Positions 53,296 to 61,256 are shown, counted from the first letter of the stretch. The stretch is 64,000 nucleotides of DNA from Pseudomonas sp. C2B4 (GCF_013359695.1 NZ_JABFMU010000023.1:1-64000), one strand, 5' to 3'. Numbers and translations are program-made. Notes: generated by a model not told the origin, from the sequence alone.

Positions 53296-53592
53296 TCATT
53301 TTGGTTGTCGAGGATCTTCACAGACTGATTCGGGAAAAACGATGCTTTGCAGCGTCCAGCTAACAAAGCGGTGCGCCTGTTCAATCTCGCTTTCCAGCGC
53401 TTGCCGATCGGGGCAGTTGTGATCATGGGCGGCGTCTTGCAAGAGCCGCACGCGGTCGAGCTGGTGCAGCAACTCCGGCGTGAGGGTCACGGTTTGAGGC
53501 GCGAATGTATAAGCCACCGGGTCATCTTCAAACAGCACCGGCAAGGCCATTCCGTTGTCTTTTAGCCATGATTTAAAATCGGTTTTACGCAT
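53296..53592 (-). CDS. Unknown small protein coupled to the second KorA-like gene
   Basis: 98 residues from MRKTDFKSWLKDNGMALP; the ATG overlaps the end of the KorA-like gene, so translation is coupled. Mixed acidic/helical (LTPELLHQLDRVRLLQDAAH). No family recognised. Last gene of the leftward korA2 operon. Confidence 0.6.
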   Translation of the reverse strand: MRKTDFKSWLKDNGMALPVLFEDDPVAYTFAPQTVTLTPELLHQLDRVRLLQDAAHDHNCPDRQALESEIEQAHRFVSWTLQSIVFPESVCEDPRQPK

Positions 53593-53914
53593 CTTTGCCA
53601 GCCTTTTTCGGTGCCGGTTTTGTGTCCATATAGGGCTTGGCCATCTCCATGACCTGTGCGGCCAACTCGGGCGGCAACCAGACCATAACGGGCACCAGCT
53701 CACTGGCCCCGTGCTCGTCTAGGATTGCCCGAACTCGCTTTACTGCTGCGTGAACGGTCTGTTTAGACATGCCCCTATCGTTGGCCACGTCTTGCGGTCG
53801 TTGGCCATCTACCAAGATGGCCTTGGCGATCTCTACGGTAGAGACCGCCAAGCGGCGCGAGGCGAATACCGGCGATATTCTTTTCCAGTCCTCGGCGGTG
53901 TAAATCGGGTGCAT
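53585..53914 (-). CDS. Second KorA/TrfB-like regulator
   Basis: 109 residues from MHPIYTAEDWKRISPVF, chosen because GGAG lies about seven bases upstream. HTH region EIAKAILVDGQRPQDVANDR followed by GMSKQTVHAAVKRVRA, then VMVWLPPELAAQVMEMAK, the C-terminal pattern of TrfB-related proteins (closer to IncP KorA than the copy at 11.2 kb). A likely repressor of leading-region or backbone operons. Confidence 0.7.
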   Translation of the reverse strand: MHPIYTAEDWKRISPVFASRRLAVSTVEIAKAILVDGQRPQDVANDRGMSKQTVHAAVKRVRAILDEHGASELVPVMVWLPPELAAQVMEMAKPYMDTKPAPKKAGKDA

Positions 53915-53937
53915 GTAGTAGCTCCGTTTTTCAGTGG

Positions 53938-54360
53938 TCAATGATTAGCGGCCACCGTTTCGCGGATCCGGGAACGGATCTCGCTATGGGTGATGATCGG
54001 CAGACACAGGAACGACCAGCAATGACCGAAACAACGGGCATACACGCGCACCAAATCGCCGACCTCGGGGGCCTGCAGTATGAATGAATCGCCGGTGTCA
54101 TCGGCGAAGTAGTCCAGCACCTGGCCATGACTGACCGCAAAATCAAAGCGCGCCTCAGTGATGCGCGCAGGCTTGGTGCCGTTGGCCGCTTCCTGCGCCT
54201 GCAGGAAAGCGGTTTGATCGTCCAGCACAGCGCCGGGGTGACGCACGCGAATCTCCGGCAACATTAGCCAGCTGCACCGAGCGGCCCACATGTTGGGGCC
54301 AATCTCGCGGGCGTAGTCAATAATCGTTGTTTGTCCTGGTACAAAGAAAACTTTCTGCAT
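53938..54360 (-). CDS. Unknown plasmid protein, 140 residues
   Basis: Begins MQKVFFVPGQTTIIDYAREI. Alpha/beta composition with cysteines and histidines scattered (ARCFGHCWSFLCLP) but no known motif. Part of the leftward series between the DUF932 gene and the second korA-like gene, 23 bases from the latter. Confidence 0.6.
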   Translation of the reverse strand: MQKVFFVPGQTTIIDYAREIGPNMWAARCSWLMLPEIRVRHPGAVLDDQTAFLQAQEAANGTKPARITEARFDFAVSHGQVLDYFADDTGDSFILQAPEVGDLVRVYARCFGHCWSFLCLPIITHSEIRSRIRETVAANH

Positions 54361-54414
54361 GGCGGCTTTCTCCTTGCGAGGAAGGCCGGGCGGATAAAGC
54401 CCGGCCTGGACTTG

Positions 54415-55242
54415 TTAGGCGGCTTCGCGAATGTGCTGAGCCAGTACCCAAAGGGCGCGGTTTAGTTTCACGTCCTGGTCAATGCCGGAGACGGCGCGGG
54501 TAGTGGTGCGGCGACCTTGCTTGTTGCGGCCTGTAAGCCCTCCCTTGATGCTGTTTTCCTGTACGCGGTTGAACGTGGTCCAGAGATCATCGGTGCGATC
54601 TTCACGGCGGCGAGGCATGAGCAGCTGTGAAGCTGTCACCGGCGCCGGGCCTTCTGCGGGGTCGTAGCGGTAGGCCAATGCAGCCTCGGCGAAGGCATGT
54701 TGCAGCTCGGGGCGGATCTGGATTTGCTTCATGGTTTCGCGCTGATCCTCGATCAGTGCAAATTGATTCAGCACCTCGTAAGCCCCCTCGATGACTTCGC
54801 CAATCACGTCTTGGCGTCCGCTGTGACGGACTTTCTGATCCATCGCGGCTTCGCCCAGGACAAGGCCGTTGGCGCACACAAAGCGGAAGCACCCGCCCAT
54901 CATTTGATAACTGCTAGTGCCATCGTGGCTGTTGAGCAGGATGATTTCGTTGGCTTCCTTGTCCATGATGTTGGACGCATGGCGCAGGCGGATCATGTGT
55001 TTGGTGTGCTGGATCTTGTCGGAGTTACGCACGCGGGTTTGGCAGGCCATGAAGGGTTCAAACCCTTCTGCGCGCAGCGCGGTAAGCACGTCGACGGTTG
55101 GGATGTAGCGGTAGCGATCGGAGCGGCTGTCGTGCGCTTCGACGGCAAAGATGGACGGCGCGACACGCGCGATTTCGTCGTTAGTCAAAGGGGTGTTGCT
55201 GCGAACCATGCAAGGGTTGCGGAAGCTGCTGGATAGACGCAT
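54415..55242 (-). CDS. DUF932-family plasmid protein
   Basis: 275 residues. Motifs of DUF932/YubP-like proteins are visible: TNDEIARVAPSIFAVEAHDS, YIPTVDVLTALRAEGFEP, HMIRLRHA and GGCFRFVCANGLVLGEA. Widely found in leading regions of conjugative plasmids; function unknown. A strong promoter and a structured 5' leader lie upstream. AGGAG is eight bases before the ATG. Confidence 0.8.
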   Translation of the reverse strand: MRLSSSFRNPCMVRSNTPLTNDEIARVAPSIFAVEAHDSRSDRYRYIPTVDVLTALRAEGFEPFMACQTRVRNSDKIQHTKHMIRLRHASNIMDKEANEIILLNSHDGTSSYQMMGGCFRFVCANGLVLGEAAMDQKVRHSGRQDVIGEVIEGAYEVLNQFALIEDQRETMKQIQIRPELQHAFAEAALAYRYDPAEGPAPVTASQLLMPRRREDRTDDLWTTFNRVQENSIKGGLTGRNKQGRRTTTRAVSGIDQDVKLNRALWVLAQHIREAA

Positions 55243-55353
55243 TTTTGAATCTCCTTCGCGATGTGCCTGGGCGGTTGCCGCCGCTGGTTCCAGGCTGTCT
55301 TAGCGGTATTGCTTCGACGTAGAAATTATCGCAAAAGATCGTTACATAGTCAA
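55243..55353 (-). promoter_or_regulatory. Promoter and structured 5' leader of the DUF932 gene
   Basis: Read leftward: TTGACT, 17 bases, GATAAT, then a leader of about 75 nt containing GCCTGG/CCAGGC enclosing GGCGG caa CCGCC, and the AAGGAG site. The leader is nearly identical to that at 56380-56455 and related to that at 57749. Confidence 0.75.
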
Positions 55354-55435
55354 CTATTAGTACAATCTAATTTTACTTATTTACGCTCATAAAATGCCCG
55401 GCACTGGGCCGGGCTCTGATAGCGCAGACAGTCAG

Positions 55436-55912
55436 TCAGAACGGAATCCCGTCATCCTCGGGGTCAAAATCGGGCAGCGGTTGCGGCGCCGCTTGTTGTG
55501 GGGCCGGTTGTTGTGGTCGCCGCTGTTGCTGCGGCCTTGGCGCCTGGTTGGTGCCGTCCTGGTTCTGTGGTCTGCCCCCCAGCAGCTGCATGGTGCCTTG
55601 CATGTCTACGACAATTTCTGTCGTGTAACGCTTGATACCGTCCTTCTCCCATTCGCGGGTTTGCAGCTTGCCTTCGATGTAGACCTGTGAACCTTTGCGC
55701 AGATACTCGCCGGCAATCTCGGCCACCTTGCCGAACAGGGATACCCGGTGCCACTCGGTTTTTTCGACCTTCTGCCCGGTTTGCTTATCGGTCCATTGCT
55801 CACTGGTGGCCAAGCTCAAATTGGTCACGGCGTTACCGTTGGGAAGGTAACGAACCTCGGGATCCTGGCCGCAAGTCCCTACTAGAATCACTTTGTTTAC
55901 GCCACGGGCCAT
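55436..55912 (-). CDS. ssb: Single-stranded DNA-binding protein
   Basis: 158 residues from MARGVNKVILVGTCGQDPEV, with an OB fold, a Q/P-rich linker (residues 115-145) and the acidic tip DDGIPF that recruits repair proteins. GGAG upstream of the ATG; the longer frame is rejected. Plasmid SSB protects the transferred strand and supports replication. A short gap separates it from the next leftward unit. Confidence 0.95.
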   Translation of the reverse strand: MARGVNKVILVGTCGQDPEVRYLPNGNAVTNLSLATSEQWTDKQTGQKVEKTEWHRVSLFGKVAEIAGEYLRKGSQVYIEGKLQTREWEKDGIKRYTTEIVVDMQGTMQLLGGRPQNQDGTNQAPRPQQQRRPQQPAPQQAAPQPLPDFDPEDDGIPF

Positions 55913-55983
55913 GATGGAAACTCCTTTTAGATGCCCCGGCGTACCGGGGCTGTGGGGTGGTTTAAGTATGCGTCGCCTTGCGA

Positions 55984-56379
55984 TCAGTCTTCGAAGCAAC
56001 CGCACGGGCAGGTCATTGCATCCAGGCCATGATGGCAATAGCCGTTCTCGGCGTCCGCCTGTTCGCGTGCGGCGTTTTCAGTCGCATTCATGTAGCCATA
56101 TTCCCGCGCATACTTGAAAACTTCCGCGAACTCGGGCGCTGTTTCGTCTGTGCCGAATTCACCCTCTACACCCGCGCAAAAGAAGTTGTGAACGACAGTT
56201 TCATAGGTCGAACCACGCTTACAGGCATACGAAAAAATATCGTCGACCTTGGCTTTCATTTCTTCAATGCTGGGGGCCTTTGGCTTGAAAATGCCCTGAG
56301 CAAAAGCCAGGAAGTCATCAGCGGTCAGCCAGTTGTGAAAGATTGGCGCGGTGGTTTGAGACTGGGTATCAATGTTCAT
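55984..56379 (-). CDS. Unknown plasmid protein with cysteine-rich tail
   Basis: 131 residues starting MNIDTQSQTTAPIFHNWLT, ending in CHHGLDAMTCPCGCFED, a possible metal-binding end. No family recognised. Preceded by a strong promoter and the same structured leader as the DUF932 gene; ssb lies 72 bases downstream and may share the transcript. Confidence 0.65.
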   Translation of the reverse strand: MNIDTQSQTTAPIFHNWLTADDFLAFAQGIFKPKAPSIEEMKAKVDDIFSYACKRGSTYETVVHNFFCAGVEGEFGTDETAPEFAEVFKYAREYGYMNATENAAREQADAENGYCHHGLDAMTCPCGCFED

Positions 56380-56488
56380 TGAAAGCTCCTTCGCGATTTA
56401 CCTGGGCGGTTGCCGCCGCTGGTTCCAGGCTGTCTTAGCGGTATTGCTTCGACGTAGAAATTATCGCAAATCCACCACCCCAAGTCAA
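56380..56488 (-). promoter_or_regulatory. Promoter and structured 5' leader, second copy
   Basis: TTGACT, 17 bases, GATAAT (56460-56488 read leftward), then a leader almost identical over about 75 nt to that of the DUF932 gene. Promoter spacer sequences differ, so conservation is confined to the transcribed leader and core promoter. Confidence 0.75.
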
Positions 56489-56523
56489 CTATTGGTAAAA
56501 TCTAAATTGACCGTCGGTCGCTG

Positions 56524-56539
56524 TTCTCGCATGCGAGAA
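56524..56539. promoter_or_regulatory. Dispersed palindrome, site 6
   Basis: TTCTCGCATGCGAGAA, 35 bases upstream of the -35 element of the leftward orf131 promoter; similar to its placement upstream of parA. Confidence 0.6.
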
Positions 56540-56559
56540 ATTCGCTAATTCGCTTGCTT

Positions 56560-57010
56560 TTGGCGTGCTTTTGGAACTGCTCAGAGGCCGAGCGTTGGGC
56601 GCGGGAAATAAACGCTTTTCAAAGCAGCAGCCGCAGGCTGCATCAAAACCCTTGGGACTGGAGCGCGCTGCCGGTGGTGGGTCTGCTCGTCAGCTTCGGA
56701 AGGTCGCGGTAAGCCCGGACTATCCAGAGCCGGGCCGCGTGCAAGGGGTCGTGGAATACCGCAGGCGCGAAGCGACAAGGATATGCCGCGAAAGCCCCTT
56801 GCAGGCAAGGCCGGGCGGCGGATAGGCCATTGGGGCGATCCGCTACCTTCCGATGATGATGAGCCTACCTGGTGATGCGGAAGGACCGGCAAGCGGAGCG
56901 CGCAGGCCGCAGGCCGGAGACGTGAGGATCGAAGCCCGAAGGGCCAAGACCTGGCGCGCTTTTGGCCAGGGCTTGGTTCACGAGAGCCGCCCCCCGAAGG
57001 GGGCACGCAA
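56560..57010. other. Long structured intergenic region including motif copy B
   Basis: No convincing gene in about 450 bases. Many nested inverted repeats: CGCGG..CCCGG/CCGGG.CCGCG (56705-56740), GCAAGGGG/CCCCTTGC, GCGGAT/ATCCGC, CCTTCCG/CGGAAGG, and at 56891-56988 the ~100-nt motif shared with 53151-53250 (stem CCAAG..CCTGGC/GCCAGG.CTTGG). Could be a structured RNA or a leading-region single-stranded promoter. Confidence 0.5.
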
Positions 57011-57095
57011 GAGAGGGTATTAGTTGCGAATTTCCCATGGTTTGTAACGCAATACACCGCTTAAAAACACGATGACGATGACGGCAGACATTTCG

Positions 57096-57518
57096 TTATC
57101 CACTTTTCAATTCAGCCAACTCTGCTAACAGCAGCGTGCTTTGGGCTGAACTGAGTCGTCCCTGGTCTTTCAGTTCACTGATGACGGCAGATAAAGCCCC
57201 GTAGCCCTTCAAGGGGTAATTGGGCTCATGTTGTCGCCTCGAAATTGAATCGTGTAGCCGCTCCATAGGCTCGCAAACCTCGGGATACTTTGTAGGAAGG
57301 TCGGCCAGCTTGAGTGGCGCGATCACCAGCTCCGGGAAGTAGATGGCCAATGCTGGTCTATCGGACTCCATCAGAGCTTGAATGCCGTCGCGCAAATCCA
57401 TTTTGGTGGATCCGCTGGCCAGCCAATAGGCTCCAGCGATTTCGTCCTCAGACGCGGTTTCGAGCCACATGAGAACATCGAGGTAATCGTTCGAGCGCTG
57501 CGCATTTGTGTTGTCCAT
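57096..57518 (-). CDS. Unknown acidic protein, 140 residues
   Basis: Starts MDNTNAQRSNDYLDVLMWLE; acidic, helical (GYGALSAVISELKDQGRLSS, QSTLLLAELAELKSG). No family recognised. Eleven bases downstream of the next small gene, on the same leftward transcript. Confidence 0.6.
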   Translation of the reverse strand: MDNTNAQRSNDYLDVLMWLETASEDEIAGAYWLASGSTKMDLRDGIQALMESDRPALAIYFPELVIAPLKLADLPTKYPEVCEPMERLHDSISRRQHEPNYPLKGYGALSAVISELKDQGRLSSAQSTLLLAELAELKSG

Positions 57519-57529
57519 TACTTCGGTCC

Positions 57530-57748
57530 TCAGAGGTCCATTTCATCGCGTGCGGAATCGACCAGCGAGCGGCATAGTTCGGCCCTTCGCATGTAGGTCA
57601 AGCCGTTGCCAGGCCAGATCGAGGCGGCGGCCTCGTAAAGTTCCGCGGCTGAATACCACTTCTTGTGCAGTTCTGCCAACCGCGCAGCGGATTGCAGTGC
57701 ATGGCAGGAACGTTCGGCTTTGCTTTGAGTGAGGTCACGAAAGTGCAT
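57530..57748 (-). CDS. Unknown 72-residue protein
   Basis: Starts MHFRDLTQSKAERSCHALQS, with a helical-repeat look (AARLAELHKKWYSAAELYEA, YMRRAELCRSLV) faintly like PerC/ANR or TPR-type short proteins. AAGGAGATCC precedes the ATG, and the third copy of the structured leader lies upstream. Confidence 0.6.
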   Translation of the reverse strand: MHFRDLTQSKAERSCHALQSAARLAELHKKWYSAAELYEAAASIWPGNGLTYMRRAELCRSLVDSARDEMDL

Positions 57749-57845
57749 TTGTGGATCTCCTTCACTGATTTCCCGGGGCGGTTGCCGCCGCTTGTCCTAG
57801 GAAGATAAAGCGCCCCGTCAGGGGCGCAGATTCATGCTGCGTTAT
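57749..57845 (-). promoter_or_regulatory. Diverged third copy of the structured leader with terminator-like hairpin
   Basis: Read leftward: a hairpin GCGCCCC/GGGGCGC followed by TTTATC, then CCTAGG..GGCGG caa CCGCC..CCGGG and GAAGGAGATCC. The inner GGCGG caa CCGCC is conserved while the outer helix differs from the other two copies. The first hairpin may be a terminator or attenuator. Confidence 0.6.
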
Positions 57846-57868
57846 CGAGGTGATTGACTAACTGTAGT

Positions 57869-58030
57869 GACCTGCATTTGAAAACGTCCCGACCTGCAAT
57901 CATCGCGGTTTTCGACCAGGATTAACTGCGAATGACCGACCCGGCCAACCAGCATTAATTACGAATGAACCAGCATTGATCCGCGCCAACCTGCATTCCA
58001 TCATCGCCAGCCAGGATTAGCTGCAAATAC
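57869..58030. repeat. Array of seven iteron-like repeats
   Basis: CC(A/T)G(C/G)A(T/A)T units start at 57871, 57893, 57916, 57949, 57970, 57990 and 58011, mostly 20-23 bases apart, about two helical turns. Several extend to ATTAACTGCGAATGA. This could be a transposon end with multiple transposase sites, as in IS21-like elements, or a protein-binding iteron array. No transposase gene is adjacent. Confidence 0.55.
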
Positions 58031-58035
58031 AGCGG

Positions 58036-58317
58036 GGCTTGTAGGTAGGCGATCACAGGCAGGGCGATGCGATCAATTCGCCGTCCGGCGGTGCTACCAG
58101 ATGCCGCTATCTAACCGAGTCGAACTCCCCCAGCAAATTCGGCGATCTGGTACGGCGACCGAGCCAGACCACTTTGAGCGCTGATTTCAGAAGGCTCTGA
58201 TCATGGAGCACAACCGCGCGAGCTTTCTCGCGCTTGCGCTTATCAGCGCCCTGAACGGCCCCCATGCTATATCGCGCAGCCAAGCATGGGCCTAAACGCC
58301 TCCACCTTAGAATTTAT
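58036..58317. other. Gene-free DNA
   Basis: I see no gene, repeat or terminator that can be supported here. Confidence 0.4.
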
Positions 58318-58450
58318 GTCACATTACTGGCCTGACAGACCCTTTGCATGCCTTAGATCAAATGACGAGTTAAGTGACAAATTTTGACGCCTGGGCCTTT
58401 CTCGCGCACGCTGTCACATAATCGAACGTATTTGTTACAAAGGGGAAAGT
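58318..58450. promoter_or_regulatory. Putative res site of the second transposon-type resolvase
   Basis: Several TGTCACATTA / TGTCACATAATCGAACG / TTTGTTACA elements and a AGTGACAAATTTTGAC unit lie within 130 bases upstream of the resolvase, as in Tn3-family res sites. Confidence 0.6.
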
Positions 58451-59071
58451 ATGCTGATCGGCTACATGCGGGTATCGAAAGCGGACGGTTCTCAGGCAAC
58501 CGACCTGCAACACGATGCTCTGATCGCGGCAGGAGTGTCTGCTGCACATCTGTATGAGGACATGGCCTCGGGACGGAAGGATGACCGGCCTGGGTTGGCC
58601 GCGTGCCTGAAGGCTCTGCGCGATGGCGACACGCTTGTGGTGTGGAAGCTCGACCGCCTGGGACGCGATCTCCGCCATTTGATTAACACCGTCCATGACA
58701 TGACCGCCCGCGGTGTTGGCTTGAAGGTGCTCACTGGTCACGGTGCGGCCATCGATACCACCGCCGCCGCTGGGAAGCTTGTTTTCGGGATCTTCGCGGC
58801 ACTGGCCGAGTTCGAGCGAGAGCTGATTTCCGAGCGGACGCTCGCTGGGTTGGCTTCGGCGCGTGCGCGTGGCCGGAAAGGTGGCCGACCGTTCAAGATG
58901 ACGGCTGCCAAGCTGCGCCTGGCTATGGCGGCCATGGGGCAGCCGGAAACCAAGGTGGGTGATCTGTGTGAAGAGCTGGGCATCACCCGGCAGACACTCT
59001 ACCGGCATGTTTCTCCCACGGGAGGCCTGCGGCCGGACGGCATGAAGCTGCTACCTGGCGTTAACTCATGA
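58451..59071 (+). CDS. tnpR: Tn3-family-type serine resolvase
   Basis: 206 residues. MLIGYMRVSKADGSQATDLQ (catalytic serine at residue 9), VVWKLDRLGRDLRHL, EFERELISERTLAGLASARA, then an extended C-terminus with HTH (TKVGDLCEELGITRQTLYRH). Type differs from the resolvase at 28.5 kb. No tnpA nearby, so the transposon it came from is incomplete or the gene is solitary. It marks the boundary to the catabolic cargo. Confidence 0.88.
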   Translation: MLIGYMRVSKADGSQATDLQHDALIAAGVSAAHLYEDMASGRKDDRPGLAACLKALRDGDTLVVWKLDRLGRDLRHLINTVHDMTARGVGLKVLTGHGAAIDTTAAAGKLVFGIFAALAEFERELISERTLAGLASARARGRKGGRPFKMTAAKLRLAMAAMGQPETKVGDLCEELGITRQTLYRHVSPTGGLRPDGMKLLPGVNS

Positions 59072-59473
59072 CGGTGCTGACGTATCGACTCACCGAGTTG
59101 AAACAGAGCCACCAGGCCCTTGAGCAGCGCCATCAGCAAGGCTGAGCGATGCCTCACTGAGAGCCAGGCCACTCTGGCCGTGATCGAGCGGGAACGAAGT
59201 CTACTGGCGGAACGCTCGACCCGAACGGAACCCAATTGACTCAGTGGACCACAGAGAAGCTGGCCCTCCCGCAAGACGACGCGGTGCGTTCCAGCGAACT
59301 GGCGGAGTTCAGGACTCTGAAGGTGAGCCAGTCAACGCTACCTTGAGGTTATGGGCGTCGGTGCAGCAGTGACCCTGACTATTTCCGACTCATCAAGTCA
59401 TCGGTAAGGTCTTGTTTAAATGCTAAATCATTGGTTGGCACGGGGCAGCTGTTAACGTACTAGTGGAGCACTA
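59072..59473. other. Degenerate DNA between resolvase and catabolic block
   Basis: No intact gene. Short frames encoding fragments such as LTYRLTELKQSHQALEQRHQ followed by stops suggest a decayed coiled-coil (KfrA-like or transposition-accessory) gene. Confidence 0.35.
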
Positions 59474-59710
59474 ATGCTATGGCTCATACTGCGCTTAACC
59501 GCTAAGTCTCAAAAACCGAAAGGAGATTGGAAGTGCGCTACATCGCTGTTTGCGTATGCCCTCGCTTTTTCGTCTGCCTACATCGAGCTTGATACGGGCA
59601 CTGGTGCGCTTCTTCTCTTCGGCGCTGTACAGCTAACTATGGTTCTCCATGGACTGTCCAAAGGGGAGCGCATGTCCAATACGCGACAGTGGTCCACCCT
59701 ACCCTTCATG
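59474..59710 (+). pseudogene. Fragment of a DMT/EamA-family transporter
   Basis: About 79 codons matching the middle of EamA-type permeases (LFAYALAFSSAYIELDTGTG, ALLLFGAVQLTMVLHGLSKG) with no proper start region or later helices. It runs in frame into the PucR-type gene, the result of a deletion or recombination joint near 59710-59740. Confidence 0.7.
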
Positions 59711-59743
59711 CATCCCAGCACCCCGACCACACACGAGTTCATC

Positions 59744-61216
59744 ATGGCGTACTGCATCCAGGACATCCTCGACAACACTTCGCTACAGACACGCTTGCTG
59801 GGCGGCGCTGCTGGCGTCGGCCGGCAACTGCGCTGGGCGCATGTCTGCGAACTCATGGACCCCACCGAATGGCTCGGTGAAGGCGACCTGCTGATGACCA
59901 CCGGCATCGGTATTCCGATCGAGCCGCAGGCTCAACGGCTCTACGTACGACGCCTGGCCAAGGCCCGGCTGGCCGGGCTGATGATCGGCGAGAACATGCA
60001 GGCGCCAGCGGACATCTCCGCCGTGCAGGCAGAGGCCGAGCTGCTCGGGCTTCCGCTGTTGATGACGTTCTATTCTGTACCCTTCTCGGCCGTCACCCGC
60101 GCGATTCTCGATGCCAGCAAAGAGGAAGAGTACCAGCGGCGAATGGCGGTCAGCCGGCTATACGAAAGCGCCCGCCTTGGCTTGCAGGGGCTGGGGCTGG
60201 CGGCCTTGCTCAAGCGCCTGGCCAGCGACGTTCGCTCACGGATTTACCTATTCGATGCGAGGAATCTGCAGCCGTGGCAGGATGATCTCGACACGCTCCC
60301 GACGAGCTGGCGTGACGCGCTGGGCCAGCGGGAGATTCCCGATGCCGTGACCCGTTGCAGTGACGGGTCCGAGGAAGCACTGGTCATGGCCCTGCCGTCG
60401 ACCCGCCACTGCCACCTGCTCGCCACCGCCGGCGAGTTGCTGGACTATGGCCTGTTACACCATCTCGTGGGCGTTCTGGGGACCGAGCTCGTGCGCCTGC
60501 AGGCCGAACACCAGCGCCTGCTGCGCCTGGGCTCGGAACTGCTCGACGACTTGCTCCAGCAGCGCCTGACCGAGCGTTCGGCGCAGGAGCGACTGGCGCA
60601 GTTCGGCTGTATGGTGGAACAGGCTTGCCTGGTGGTCGCCAAGGCCGCGTCCACCGAGCAGGAATCTCTTAAGCAGCGCCTGGCCCGGCTGGACGCCGGC
60701 ATTGCCGTACGCCTCCAGGGGGCCGAGCTGATCGCCCTGCTGACCGATCCTCGCGCGGCCGAGCGTCTGCAGCACGAGCTGGACTGCCCGTTCGGCCAGA
60801 GCAACCCGCTGGGTCATGCGCTACGGACACTTGAAGCACTGCGCGAAGCCAGGCTCGCGCTGGCACACGCCACGCCGGACCGCCCTCTGGTGGTCTATGC
60901 CGACGCCCGCGACGAACAGTCCTGGTTGCCGAGCAGCCTGGACGATGCTGCCCGCGTTCACCGTTTGGTGCTGGGCAGCCTGGCGGATTACGACGACCAA
61001 CATGGCGCCCGTTTTCAGCATACGTTGCGGGTCTTCCTGGAAGACAACCGCTCCTGGCAGAAAGCCGCGCAACGCCTAAATGTGCACAAGCAGACACTGG
61101 TGTATCGCATTCGACGAATAGAAGAGATCACCGGTCGCTCACTTGAGTCGACGGAGGATGTGGCGGTGCTGTGGATCGCACTGCGCTGCGCCGATATCGC
61201 CCGGATCAGCGATTGA
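59744..61216 (+). CDS. PucR-family transcriptional regulator
   Basis: 490 residues from MAYCIQDILDNTSLQTRLLG, the usual start of the PucR N-terminal domain. A central GGDEF-like CdaR domain and a C-terminal HTH_30 (FLEDNRSWQKAAQRLNVHKQ, then TLVYRIRRIEEITGR) follow. An upstream in-frame ATG at 59672 has a better ribosome site and would add residues from the transporter fragment. Such regulators often control purine, hydantoin or amino-acid catabolism, fitting the adjacent cupin, oxidoreductase and hydantoinase genes. Confidence 0.88.
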   Translation: MAYCIQDILDNTSLQTRLLGGAAGVGRQLRWAHVCELMDPTEWLGEGDLLMTTGIGIPIEPQAQRLYVRRLAKARLAGLMIGENMQAPADISAVQAEAELLGLPLLMTFYSVPFSAVTRAILDASKEEEYQRRMAVSRLYESARLGLQGLGLAALLKRLASDVRSRIYLFDARNLQPWQDDLDTLPTSWRDALGQREIPDAVTRCSDGSEEALVMALPSTRHCHLLATAGELLDYGLLHHLVGVLGTELVRLQAEHQRLLRLGSELLDDLLQQRLTERSAQERLAQFGCMVEQACLVVAKAASTEQESLKQRLARLDAGIAVRLQGAELIALLTDPRAAERLQHELDCPFGQSNPLGHALRTLEALREARLALAHATPDRPLVVYADARDEQSWLPSSLDDAARVHRLVLGSLADYDDQHGARFQHTLRVFLEDNRSWQKAAQRLNVHKQTLVYRIRRIEEITGRSLESTEDVAVLWIALRCADIARISD

Positions 61217-61256
61217 AGCAGCCGGCGCCGACGCGCCGGCCTGCCGAGGGCATCTG

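Noticed and set aside
52547..57010. Hammerhead or other known self-cleaving ribozyme in the structured intergenic regions
   Set aside because: No CUGAUGA/GAAA core or comparable catalytic motif was found.
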